A DNA stretch of 64,000 bases from assembly GCF_024345575.1 (NCBI RefSeq), contig NZ_JAGQBJ010000002.1, forward strand, positions 124,001 to 188,000. Direction: 5' to 3'. Of the stretch, positions 1-9,220 are shown one piece after another. Origin of the DNA: Cyanobium sp. Morenito 9A2. GTDB lineage: Bacteria; Cyanobacteriota; Cyanobacteriia; PCC-6307; Cyanobiaceae. The notes under the pieces are model-generated. The model saw only the letters and a list, made by a program, of their open reading frames with translations. It ran no database searches and was not told where the DNA came from. The translations under genes and the position numbers were made by a program. Every line of letters starts with the position of its first letter. The stretch's first letter is position 1.

Positions 1-1037
1 GCTGTGACCGCCGCCTGCTGCAGGCGCGGCGCTTGCTGGAGCGGGGGGAGGCCCACCGGCCCCTGCCCCTGGCCCTGCGGCAGCCCCCCTCCGCGCTGGC
101 CCTTGATCCCACCACCGCCGCCCTGTTGGCCCGGGATCCCACCGGCGACCTGCGCGACTGGCTGATGGCCCCCCAGAAGCACTGGTTGCGGCAGCTGGGG
201 CTCCATCCCGGCGAGTGGCACACGCCAGTGGAGGACCTGGAGGATCTGACCCTCGACGAACGACAGAGGGCCGCGCTGCTGCGCGGTCAACTGGAGGAGC
301 GAACGAGCGCAGCTCCGCAGGATGGCGATGGGCCGGATTGGTTGGGGCTGGACCGAGGCCGGGGCCGCTTCCCTGCTGGATCGGCAGGGGAGCTGGAGGG
401 GATGGTGATGGGCGGTCGCTGGCGCACGCTTGGGGCCGTGCTGGAAGGGCTCGGGAAGCCCCACACCGGCGTCAGCTGTTGGCAGGGGCTCAGCCTCGAG
501 CTCGATTGGCGTGGACAACTGGTCGTGCTCAGCCACACCGCCAAGGAAGGGGTGGCCCAGCGCCTGGACCTCTGGCTGCGGGTGCTGCTGGCCGCCGCCG
601 CCGGGGAGGCCCCTGCCGGCGGGGTGCTGGTGGCCCGCAGCAGCAAGGACCAATTCGCGGTGGAGCTGCGGCTGGAGCCCCCGGAGGCCGACCAGGCCGT
701 TTTGGAGCTGGAGGCGCTCCTTGCCCTGCGCGAGCAGCTGGGCGGGGCCTGCTGGCCCGTGCCGCCCAGGACAGGCTGGGCGTTCGTGGAGGCCGAGCGC
801 AAGGCGGCGGGCAGCGGCCCAGCCAAGGCGGCCGCAGCCTGGGAAGGGGGCATCCTGTTTCCAGGGGAACGGGAGAGTCCCGTGCTGGCGACCTGTTTCG
901 GCGCCGACACCCCGATCGACGCACTGCTGGGCGGGAGCTTTTCGGCAGCGGCTGAGGCCCTCTATGGGCCCGTCCTCGAGCGGGTGAGCAAGGAAAGGAC
1001 GCGCAAGCAGAAGCCTGGCAAGGAGAAGGGGCGATGA
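1..1037 (+). CDS. recC: RecBCD enzyme subunit RecC (C-terminal part, 5' end outside window)
   Basis: The reading frame is open from the first bases, so the start lies upstream; only about the last 345 residues are present. This is the C-terminal region of the gamma chain of exodeoxyribonuclease V, the subunit that scans for the recombination hotspot and holds RecB and RecD together. There is no catalytic motif to point to in this part. The call rests on its position, with its stop overlapping the recB start by four bases (ATGA), and on its general resemblance to RecC C-termini. The recC-recB-recD order is the usual operon in picocyanobacteria. Confidence 0.85.
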   Translation, partial: CDRRLLQARRLLERGEAHRPLPLALRQPPSALALDPTTAALLARDPTGDLRDWLMAPQKHWLRQLGLHPGEWHTPVEDLEDLTLDERQRAALLRGQLEERTSAAPQDGDGPDWLGLDRGRGRFPAGSAGELEGMVMGGRWRTLGAVLEGLGKPHTGVSCWQGLSLELDWRGQLVVLSHTAKEGVAQRLDLWLRVLLAAAAGEAPAGGVLVARSSKDQFAVELRLEPPEADQAVLELEALLALREQLGGACWPVPPRTGWAFVEAERKAAGSGPAKAAAAWEGGILFPGERESPVLATCFGADTPIDALLGGSFSAAAEALYGPVLERVSKERTRKQKPGKEKGR

Positions 1038-4000
1038 GCCACCCGATGGGCAGGTTCGATGCTGACACGTTCAGCCTTGGGCCCGGGGTGCGGCTGCTGG
1101 AGGCCAGCGCCGGCACCGGCAAGACCTTCACCCTGGCGCACCTGGTGCTGCGGCTGGTGCTGGAACGCGGTTTGCCGTTGGGGGAGCTGCTGGTGGTCAC
1201 CTTCACCAACGCCGCCGCCGCCGAACTGCGCGACCGCATCGGCCGGAGGCTGCAACAGGCGCTCACGGTGTTGGAGCAGGCCGATCAGGCGCTGCGGACC
1301 TTCCCCGATCCGGTGTTGGAGCGCTGGTTCGCGCGTCAACCGATGGATCACGCCGGCCGGCGCCAGCTGATGGGCCGGCTGCTGCTGGCCCTTGATGAAC
1401 TCGATCGCGCCGATATCACCACCCTGCACGGTTTCAGCCAGCGCAGCCTGCGCCGCCAGGCCCTCGAGGCCGCCCTGGCTCCCGAAGTGGAACTCGACCC
1501 CGAAGCCCGCATCCTCGTGCGCCAGGTGGCCCATGACTACTGGCAGGCCCAGGTGGTGGCCCTGCCCGTGGAGCTGCTGGCGGGAGCCCAGTCCCTCGGG
1601 GTGACGCCCAAGGCGCTGGAGGATCTCCTCGCCCAGCTGGAGAGCGACACGGCCCTTGAGCTGGATCCAGTGCCCCTGGGCCTCGATCCGAGCGAGCCCC
1701 TGGCCCCCCAGCTGGTGGCCCTGTGGCAGCAGCGCTGGAGCCGATTTCAGGAGCTCTGGACGAAGCGGGGGGAGGGCCTCTACGAGGCCTTGAAATCCTC
1801 TGCGGCCCGATGGAGGGCGGAAGGTTTCGATCCAAAGCCCTATGCCGCCAAGCCCAGCAACGACTGGATGGGTGGAATCAACGCTTGGCTCGCGACCCAG
1901 CCGGAGCAGGGTTCCTACGCCTCCTTGCTCGAGCAGAACGCGCTGCGGAACTACTTCCACCCGGGCCCCTTCAGCGCCGCGGCCCGCAGGGCTGGTGAAA
2001 CCGATCCCTCCCTGCCCGAGCGTCCCTTGCTGCTGGCGATCGCTGATCTGGTGGAGGGGCCGGCCGAAGCGCTGCTGCTCCACGCCGCCCATTGGGGCCG
2101 CTCGGAGCTGGCCCGCCGGCGCCAGAGCAGTGGCCGCCTGGGTTATGCCCAGTTGCTGGAGGGGCTGGATCCGGGGCCCGAGGGGGAGGAGCACGCCGAG
2201 CTGCTGGAGGCACTGGGGCGCCGCTACCGCGTGGCGCTGGTGGATGAATTCCAGGACACCGATCCGATCCAGTGGCGTATCCTCCAGCGCGCCTTCACGG
2301 GTCCCGAGCACCTGCTGCTGATGGTGGGGGACCCCAAACAGGCGATCTACCGCTTCCGTGGCGGCGATCTGGACACCTACCGCGCCGCCAGGGTGTGCGC
2401 CGATTCCGTCAGTGAACTGAGCGAGAACTTCCGCTCCAGCGAGGCCCTGATCGCCAGCCTCAACGCTCTGATGGGCGCCGTGGGGCTGGCCAAGAGCAAC
2501 CTGCCGGTGCCCCAGGTGCGAGCCAATCCAGCCAAGGCGGCCCTTCACGCCCTGGAACTGCCGGCCGGGGAGTCCCCGCTGCAGTTGCTCTGGCTGGCGG
2601 GGGAGCTCACCGAGGCCGAGACGCTGACCCTGGGGGAGATCGACGCGCTCCTGCCGGCCCAGGTGGCCCAGCTGGTGCTCGATCTGTTGCGCCGCGGTCT
2701 GAACCTGCGCGAGGGCGAGGCCAGCCGCCCCCTCGCTCCCTCCGACATCGCCCTGCTGGTGAACAAGCACCGGGAAGCGGAGGCCTTGCGCCAGGCGCTG
2801 GAGCACCGGGGGATCGCCAGCCGGCTGGTGAGTCAGGGGGATGTCTTCGCCAGCGAGGGGGCCACGGTGTTGCAACGGCTGCTGGCGGCCCTGGCTGATC
2901 CGGGCAACGGCGCAGCCCTGCGGCTGTTGGCGGCCACGCCCCTGTTGGGCTGGAGTGGCGCCCAACTGGCCGGCGCCCAGGGCAGCGGGGCGGGCCCCGG
3001 CAGCCTTGAGGCCCTCAGCACCCGGATCAGTCATCTGGTGGGCGTCCTGGAGCGCGATGGCCTGCTGGCTGTCCTCGGCGACCTGCTGGGCAGCGCCGAG
3101 CTGGCGGGGCTGTCGCTCGGGGGCGGCCTGCTCGCTGACCTGCAGCAGGCAGCCCAGTTGCTGCAGGAGCAGATGCACCGGGAGGGCCTGGGGCCCGCCG
3201 CCGCCCTCGACTGGCTGCGGCGCCAGCGCTTGGAGGACGACGGTCCCGTGCCCGATGCCCACCAGCGCCACAGCGATGCCGTCAGCTCTGCGGTGGCCGT
3301 GGTGACGGTCCATAGCAGCAAGGGGCTGGAGTACCCGGTGGTGATCACGCCCACCCTCTGGCGGGGTCTTTCGACCCGATCCGGTCAGGGTTTAGGGCGC
3401 CGCTGGAGGCCGCCGAACAGCGGCGGTTCCCGCTGGGATCTGCACCTCAATGGCCAATGGGGAACAGGGTTTGCGGCCCGAGCGCAGGCCCGCGCCGCCG
3501 AGGCCCAGGAACTGGAGCGCCTGGCCTACGTGGCGGCCACCCGGGCCTGCGATCTGCTCGTGCTGGTCTGGGCGCCCGCCGGGGACCCCGCTTCCGACCC
3601 CCTGCGCCCCTGGCTGTTTGGGCGCACACGAGGGGGCACCACCTGGCGGGAGGGGCTGGCTGAGCATCTGGGGGCTTCGGGCCTGCAGCTCCAGCTGATC
3701 GAGCCTGCCGAGCTGCCTGCCCCAGCGTCACCGGCCGATCGCTGGCAGCCGCCGGCGCTGAAAGGAGCGCTGACCTGCGGACCTGTACCCCATCGCGCCC
3801 TCGATCGCCGCTGGGGCCGCAGCAGTTACTCCAGTTGGACACAGGGTGCCGCCGCGGCCCTCGGCCCCATCGCCCTTGAAGAGGGGCGGGAAACCGATGG
3901 GGCGGCCGAGCGGATGGATGAAGGGGAGGGAATAGCCGGCCGGATGAACAACGGGGCGGCCGCGGTGAGCCCCGCTGCCCCGGCGAGCGGCCAGGCGCTC

Positions 4001-4891
4001 GCCGCCGCCCCCGTTGCAAGACCGGCCTGGCCCGAGCGCGGCCCCCTGGCGGACTTCCCCCGCGGCGCCGCTGCCGGCGATGGCCTCCACCGCATCCTTG
4101 AGCAGTTCGATCACCAGCGACCCGCTGGCGATGAGATCCATCGCCAGTTGGTGCGCCGGGAGCTGGAGCGGGCCGGCCTGCCCACCACCCAACTGGAGGC
4201 AGTGCTGGAGGGGATGGAGTGGTTACGGCTCACTCCCATGGGCGGAGCTCTGGGCCGCTTCGCCCTGGCGGATCTGCCGCGGCGCCGCTGCCTCAACGAA
4301 CTGAACTTCGACCTGCCCCTGGCCGTACCCCTGGCCTTGGCCAAGGGCCAGAGCGCCCCTCTCGGCGCCCCGCGGCTCGTGAGCGCCCGGGGGCTGGCCC
4401 AGGTGTTCGCGAACCATCCGGGGGGCCGTTTCGGGGCGGCCTATGCCGAGCGACTGGCCCAGTTGGAGGTGGCCAGCAGGGGCTTCCTGACCGGTTCGAT
4501 CGATCTGCTGTTCACCGCCCCCGACGCCCAGGGTCATCCCCGTTGGTGGGTGGCCGATTGGAAGAGCAACTGGATCGGAGTGCGCGACGGCGAGAACCGG
4601 CCGCTGGCCTGCGGTCCCGCCCACTACACCGAGGCGGCGATGGAGCAGCAGATGCTGCACCACCACTACCCACTGCAGGCGCACCTCTACCTGGTGGCCC
4701 TGCACCGCTACCTGCGTTGGCGCCTGCCTGGCTATCAGCCCGAGCGTGATCTGGGCGGGTACGTCTACGTGTTCCTGCGCGGGGTAGCGGGGCCCACCAC
4801 GGCCGATCCCGTGCCGGGGATGCTGGTGGATCAGCCTCCCCTGGAGCGCCTCCTGGCCCTGGATCAGCTGCTGCGGGAGGGAAGTCCGTGA
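1034..4891 (+). CDS. recB: RecBCD enzyme subunit RecB (helicase-nuclease)
   Basis: A 1285-residue beta chain of exodeoxyribonuclease V, a 3'-5' helicase with nuclease activity that processes double-strand breaks and loads RecA. Visible motifs are the UvrD/Rep-type Walker A (ASAGTGKT, residues 24-31), the DEFQDTDPIQW motif II near residue 403, late helicase motifs (VHSSKGLEYPV, VAATRACDLL), and the C-terminal PD-(D/E)XK nuclease around residue 1175 (GSIDLLF then ADWKSNW). A Gly/Ala-rich linker of roughly 60 residues near residues 950-1000 separates helicase from nuclease. The start overlaps the recC stop and the stop overlaps the recD GTG start, implying translational coupling. Confidence 0.95.
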   Translation: MSHPMGRFDADTFSLGPGVRLLEASAGTGKTFTLAHLVLRLVLERGLPLGELLVVTFTNAAAAELRDRIGRRLQQALTVLEQADQALRTFPDPVLERWFARQPMDHAGRRQLMGRLLLALDELDRADITTLHGFSQRSLRRQALEAALAPEVELDPEARILVRQVAHDYWQAQVVALPVELLAGAQSLGVTPKALEDLLAQLESDTALELDPVPLGLDPSEPLAPQLVALWQQRWSRFQELWTKRGEGLYEALKSSAARWRAEGFDPKPYAAKPSNDWMGGINAWLATQPEQGSYASLLEQNALRNYFHPGPFSAAARRAGETDPSLPERPLLLAIADLVEGPAEALLLHAAHWGRSELARRRQSSGRLGYAQLLEGLDPGPEGEEHAELLEALGRRYRVALVDEFQDTDPIQWRILQRAFTGPEHLLLMVGDPKQAIYRFRGGDLDTYRAARVCADSVSELSENFRSSEALIASLNALMGAVGLAKSNLPVPQVRANPAKAALHALELPAGESPLQLLWLAGELTEAETLTLGEIDALLPAQVAQLVLDLLRRGLNLREGEASRPLAPSDIALLVNKHREAEALRQALEHRGIASRLVSQGDVFASEGATVLQRLLAALADPGNGAALRLLAATPLLGWSGAQLAGAQGSGAGPGSLEALSTRISHLVGVLERDGLLAVLGDLLGSAELAGLSLGGGLLADLQQAAQLLQEQMHREGLGPAAALDWLRRQRLEDDGPVPDAHQRHSDAVSSAVAVVTVHSSKGLEYPVVITPTLWRGLSTRSGQGLGRRWRPPNSGGSRWDLHLNGQWGTGFAARAQARAAEAQELERLAYVAATRACDLLVLVWAPAGDPASDPLRPWLFGRTRGGTTWREGLAEHLGASGLQLQLIEPAELPAPASPADRWQPPALKGALTCGPVPHRALDRRWGRSSYSSWTQGAAAALGPIALEEGRETDGAAERMDEGEGIAGRMNNGAAAVSPAAPASGQALAAAPVARPAWPERGPLADFPRGAAAGDGLHRILEQFDHQRPAGDEIHRQLVRRELERAGLPTTQLEAVLEGMEWLRLTPMGGALGRFALADLPRRRCLNELNFDLPLAVPLALAKGQSAPLGAPRLVSARGLAQVFANHPGGRFGAAYAERLAQLEVASRGFLTGSIDLLFTAPDAQGHPRWWVADWKSNWIGVRDGENRPLACGPAHYTEAAMEQQMLHHHYPLQAHLYLVALHRYLRWRLPGYQPERDLGGYVYVFLRGVAGPTTADPVPGMLVDQPPLERLLALDQLLREGSP

Positions 4892-6651
4892 GTCGTTCCA
4901 GTCCTGAGAGCCCCAGCGGTCGCAGCGGCACCGACACCACCTGGCTCGGTGCGCTGGGCGACGCCCTCTCCGAAGCCCTGCCCCGGCTCGCTGGAGCCAC
5001 CCCTGATCCGCTGGTGGCTGAGGCGATCGGCGCCCTGGCATGGGAGCTGGAGCGAGGGGAACTGGTATTGGCTTTGTCAGGCCCAGCTCCTGAGGGCCTC
5101 TCGGCCACGGCCTGGCCCGATGGCCACCTCCAGGCTCTGGCCGCCTCCCCCCTGGCGGCTGAGCACCCCGAGGCGCCCCTGGTGCTGCAGGGTGACCAAC
5201 TCGCCTGGCGCCGCTGGCATGGGCTCAAGGAGCAAGTGATCGGCCGCCTGATCGAGCGGGCCAACCGCCCCTGGCCGCAGGCGCCATCGGCCCAGGCCAT
5301 CCGCGACGCCGTCGCTCTGGCGGGGAAGCGGGGCGCGCTGGATGTTCGTCAGTGCCAGGCGGTGGCAGCCCTTTTGGGCCAGGGGCTGCTGCTGCTGGGG
5401 GGCGGACCCGGCACGGGCAAGACCAGCACCGTGGTGCAGTTGCTGGCGGCGGCCCTCGACCAGGATCCCCTGCTGCGCCTGCACCTAGCAGCCCCCACTG
5501 GGAAGGCCGCGGCCCGGCTGAAGGCGGCGATCGGCGAAGGGTTGGAGCGCGTCCCCGCATCCCTTGCCCATCTCCTTGCCAACGCTCCCTGCACCACCCT
5601 GCACCGATTGCTGGAGAGCAATGGCGAGCGTTATCGGCGCCATCGCCATCACCTGCTCGATCTCGATCTGCTGGTGGTGGATGAGTTGTCGATGGTGGAT
5701 CTACCCCTGATGGACGCCCTGCTGGAGGCGCTGCCGGACTCAGCGCAACTCGTGCTAGTTGGGGACCCGGCCCAGTTGCCTCCGGTGGGCCCGGGAGCTG
5801 TGCTGCTGGAACTGCAGCGGCCCGAGCACCTCCAGGCCCTTGGGTCCGCCGCCGTCGAGCTGACCACCATCTACCGCAACAACGGAGCGCTGGCGGCGGT
5901 GGCGGCCGTGCTGCGGAGCGAGGAGCGGGATCGCCCGGATCCGCACGTCCTGCGCCAGGCCCTAGAGGAAGTTGAGGCGGACGCCAACCTCCAATGGCTG
6001 ACCGCCCCGCCGGGTCGGCTCCCCCCGCTCCTGCGCCAACGCCTGGAGCAACACCTGCACCATCTGGGCCTGCTGGCGGCCCGGCTCGAGCCTCTCGAGG
6101 CCCCCGGGACGCCACCCTCGGCTCAACCATCGAATCAAGGGTCAGGGAACCGGGTGAAGGCCTTGTTGACGGAGCTGGAGAGCTGTGTACTGCTCACCCC
6201 CGTGCGCAGGGGGGCCTGGGGCGTCGAAGCGATCCATCGAACGTTGCTCGGTGAGCAGGCCATCCAGCCACCCCGGTTCTGGCCGCTGGGCACGCCACTG
6301 CTTTGCCAGCGCAACCTGGCGGAGCAGGGGCTGGCCAATGGCGATGTGGGAGTACTCGTGAACTGGGCCGGTGAGCGGCAGGTGCTGTTCGCCGCGCCAG
6401 CCGCCGAGGGGGGGTGGCGGTTGATCCATCCCGATCGGCTCCCCGGTGCTGAGCCGGCCCTGGCCCTGACGATCCATAAGTCTCAGGGCAGCCAGTACGG
6501 CGAGGTGCTGCTGCTGCTGCCGGAGCTGGCCCGCTGGGATCCCCGCTTGCTCTACACCGGCCTGACCCGCGCCCGGGAGCGGGCCCTGCTGGTCACCCCG
6601 CCGGCACCCAGCTGGTTGGCGGGCGCCCGGGAGCGGAGCCCGCTGCCTTGA
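4888..6651 (+). CDS. recD: RecBCD enzyme subunit RecD (5'-3' helicase)
   Basis: 587-residue alpha chain of exodeoxyribonuclease V, the 5'-3' SF1 helicase of the complex. Walker A (GGGPGTGKTS) lies near residues 171-180, followed by the Walker B-type VVDELSMVD, the GDPAQLPPVG motif III, and the C-terminal UvrD-like segment with TIHKSQGSQY and YTGLTRARE. The GTG start is embedded in the recB stop (GTGA), so all three subunits form one overlapping operon. Length is normal for the family. Confidence 0.95.
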   Translation: MSRSSPESPSGRSGTDTTWLGALGDALSEALPRLAGATPDPLVAEAIGALAWELERGELVLALSGPAPEGLSATAWPDGHLQALAASPLAAEHPEAPLVLQGDQLAWRRWHGLKEQVIGRLIERANRPWPQAPSAQAIRDAVALAGKRGALDVRQCQAVAALLGQGLLLLGGGPGTGKTSTVVQLLAAALDQDPLLRLHLAAPTGKAAARLKAAIGEGLERVPASLAHLLANAPCTTLHRLLESNGERYRRHRHHLLDLDLLVVDELSMVDLPLMDALLEALPDSAQLVLVGDPAQLPPVGPGAVLLELQRPEHLQALGSAAVELTTIYRNNGALAAVAAVLRSEERDRPDPHVLRQALEEVEADANLQWLTAPPGRLPPLLRQRLEQHLHHLGLLAARLEPLEAPGTPPSAQPSNQGSGNRVKALLTELESCVLLTPVRRGAWGVEAIHRTLLGEQAIQPPRFWPLGTPLLCQRNLAEQGLANGDVGVLVNWAGERQVLFAAPAAEGGWRLIHPDRLPGAEPALALTIHKSQGSQYGEVLLLLPELARWDPRLLYTGLTRARERALLVTPPAPSWLAGARERSPLP

Positions 6652-6656
6652 ACACC

Positions 6657-7918
6657 ATGCCCTGGCGGGTGTGGTGGTTGGTGAGCGCCGGCAAGTACCT
6701 CGAGGGTCTGATCGTGTTCATGGGAGGGCTCACCTTTCCCTGGCGGCCCGGGAGCTGCAGCTAGGGGACACGGGCCTGGCCGCCGCAGCGCCGCTGCTGG
6801 GCATGCTGCTGGGGGCGCCGGCCCGTGTTCATCGGTGAACTGGGGCTGCTGATGCTGGCGCTGGTGGCCGCGGCCCTCAGCCCCAACGGCCCATGGTTGC
6901 TGTGGAACCTGCTGCTGGTGGGCCTGGCCCTCGGCGCCGACAACCCCATGGGCCACCTGATGCTCTCGGAGCGCGCAGCCCCGGAGTGGCGGGCACCCTT
7001 GGTGCTCTCGTCCGTCGGTTTTCAGGCCCTCGGGGTGCTCAGAGGTGGCCTGTTGGGCCTGCCCTCGGGCCTTGGTTGGCGGCAGCTCTACCTGCTGCCA
7101 CTGCTGCCTCTGGTGGTGTTGATCCTTGGGCGGCTGGGGGTGGAGGAAACCCCCGCCTGGAGCCAGCGGCCGCCGGCGGTGCCGCCAACGGCGGGTCGTC
7201 CGCCCAGCGATCCCTTGACAGCCGTTCCCCCAGCGAAAGCCAGTCAGCGAGGAGCTCTACACCAACCCAGGGACCGAAGGCCACCGCCCCGTCGCTGGCG
7301 CCTCTGGCGCTGGCGGCTGTGCCCTGGTTTCTCCAGGACCTGGCCACCTACGGCCTCAGCATCCACCTGCCCCGGGTGCTGGGTGAAATCTTGCCGGCAG
7401 GCAGCAGCGCCGCAGTGGGCACAGTGCTGGAGGAGTCCCTGCTGGTGGCCGGCGGCGTCGGAGCCACGATGCTCTGCCGCTGGGTGGAGGTCATTCCCCA
7501 GCAGATCGCGGGCTTCTGTGGCTGCGCCTTCGCCCTTGCCCTGGCGGCCTGGGGCGCCAGGGGCGATCAGCCCCAGCCCCTGCTGCTGGCCATCGGCCTG
7601 GGTCTGTTCCTGTTCACCACCAACCTGGGGCCCAATGCCACCACCTACCTGCTGGCGGGAAACGTCTTCCCGGCGGGGGAGCGGGCCCGGGGAGCGGGCC
7701 TTGCGACCGCGGCCGGCAAGGGAGGAGCAGTGCTCACGGCTCTCCTGGTGCCGCTGGTGCTGGAGCGCTGGGGCCCGGCTCCCTTGCTGGTGGGTCTCGG
7801 GGGCAGCTCTCTGCTGGGGGCGGCGCTGACCTGGGGACTCGCCAGACAATGGAAACAGCGGCTGGATGATGCCACCCCCACGGTCGCTTACGCAACGCAA
7901 CATGCCAACGAAAAGTGA
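6657..7918 (+). pseudogene. Major facilitator superfamily transporter, broken by frameshifts
   Basis: Begins six bases after the recD stop with an ATG and a hydrophobic N-terminus, but reaches a TAG after about 35 residues. The reading continues in the next frame (LAARELQLGDTG), shifts again near 6820-6830 into PVFIGELGLL, then again between about 7150 and 7290 into the frame that runs to 7918 (APLALAAVPWFLQDLATYG to the C-terminus). Pieced together, the segments give a multi-spanning carrier resembling sugar-type MFS permeases, with the APEWRAPL and NVFPAGERARGAG stretches typical of the loops. Around 6820 codons also appear lost. At least three lesions imply a real pseudogene rather than one sequencing error. 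Confidence 0.75.
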
Positions 7919-8629
7919 ACGGCAGGGGGCGTCACTGGCCGTTGCGCCCATACTTCAATCACCGGAGGGAGGGTCACTCCAACCCCGGTCGAGGCCAGCA
8001 CCACTGGCGTCGTTTCCATCAGAGACCCTGCTCCATTAGTCTCCCCTCACGTGTGCCCTTAGGTTCCATCTGGAATCACCTTCTGCATCGATGATCTGAC
8101 GTCCTTGGATGTTAGTGAGGTGCCCCAAAGGTTACATAGGGCAGCCACTTGGAACACCCGGCCCCAGGCGTCTCTGATGACCCTTTCACCCTCGCCCCCT
8201 CGATCGCCTGAAGGCGAACGGGGGCTTGAGGTCTTGATCAACATCAGGCCCTCTGATTGCAGCATCGCTCCCCCAGCAATCACCAGCGACCAAGGAGAGG
8301 TGGTGATTGAGCTCGGTGACCGGTAACCCATGCGCTGCGATCGTTTCCAATCAGGAGACGACTCAATCAAAGCGATCGATTGAGTCGTCTCCCCTGTTCC
8401 CAGGGCCGATCCCCCCGTCAGCTCCGTTCGCTGATATGTCCCGTAGGGAAGTGAATCGCACGAAGGCTTTCAGTCTTTGGATGGTTGAATCGATCCATTG
8501 CTTGGGTGTACTAGGGACCGATCCCACGCATTTCTCAAGGCACCACGGCATCAACACCAACCTTCTGCCGCCGGCCTTGGCCCGCCACGGCATCCACGCC
8601 ACCATGGTTCAACCTCGGTGCGGTCGGCC
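7919..8629. other. Gene-poor interval of about 710 bases
   Basis: No reading frame here resembles a known protein; the short open frames on both strands lack recognisable starts, ribosome sites or domains. The stretch between about 8400 and 8620 reads like decayed coding sequence, but I cannot name its source. The one clear structure is the inverted repeat at 8354-8392, listed separately. Confidence 0.5.
8354..8392. repeat. Perfect 15-bp inverted repeat with 9-base loop
   Basis: Arms GGAGACGACTCAATC (8354-8368) and its exact reverse complement (8378-8392) flank the loop AAAGCGATC. No T-run follows on either strand, so it is not a textbook terminator. It could be a bidirectional terminator, an RNA hairpin, or the trace of a mobile repeat. 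Confidence 0.8.
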
Positions 8630-8965
8630 ATGACACGGGAAGAGCGCCCCTGGGGCTGGTTTGAGGCCCTCGGTGAAGGCCATGGCTACCTGGTCAAGCG
8701 CCTGCTGATTCACGCCGGTCAGCGCATCAGCCTCCAGCGCCACCACCACCGTGAGGAGCACTGGGTGGTGGTGGCAGGAAGCGGCTGGCTGGAGCTGGAG
8801 GGCCTCCCCCAGCCCTGCGCCGCCGGCAGCACCTTCCACGTGCCCCGGGGCAGCTTGCACCGGGCCCGGGCCGGCGATGGGGATCTGCTGATCATCGAAG
8901 TGCAACGGGGCGCAACGCTGCGGGAAGACGACATCGAGCGCATCGATGACGACTATGGCCGCTGA
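8630..8965 (+). CDS. Cupin protein, phosphomannose isomerase type II-like
   Basis: 111 residues that form a single cupin barrel resembling the C-terminal isomerase domain of GDP-mannose pyrophosphorylase/phosphomannose isomerase (ManC/AlgA type), without the nucleotidyltransferase half. Visible features are the opening RPWGWFE, YLVKRLLIHAGQRISLQRHHHREEHWV cupin motif 1 with its clustered metal-binding His residues (about residues 20-45), and the second motif around FHVPRGSLHRA. The likely substrate is a hexose phosphate, by family only. ATG at 8630 was chosen because homologous sequence begins there; an upstream in-frame extension looks unrelated. Confidence 0.8.
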   Translation: MTREERPWGWFEALGEGHGYLVKRLLIHAGQRISLQRHHHREEHWVVVAGSGWLELEGLPQPCAAGSTFHVPRGSLHRARAGDGDLLIIEVQRGATLREDDIERIDDDYGR

Positions 8966-9220
8966 CATCGCCCAGGACGGAGAAACGGCCGCCGGGAAGG
9001 GAATCCCGCAAGCAGACCCCGGCAGGAGCACGGGTCCGCGCCGCCACCGCCGGCCCGGGGATCCCAGGAGGCCAGAAGGGACCAGGATCAGGTGTTAAGA
9101 TTGCACCTCACCCTTTGATTAAGGGCAAGGCGTTTTTCTTGGAGTCCCCGTTAAGGGATCCAGCGTGTGACTGCCGGCCTGCATTGAAGGACATCCAGGC
9201 CAAGGCCCTTTTCCGAATAC

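Noticed and set aside
962-3313. Long minus-strand open frame (783 codons) opposite recB
   Set aside because: Gln/Gly/His-rich shadow typical of the antisense frame in G+C-rich genes; no domain, and recB motifs on the plus strand are clear.
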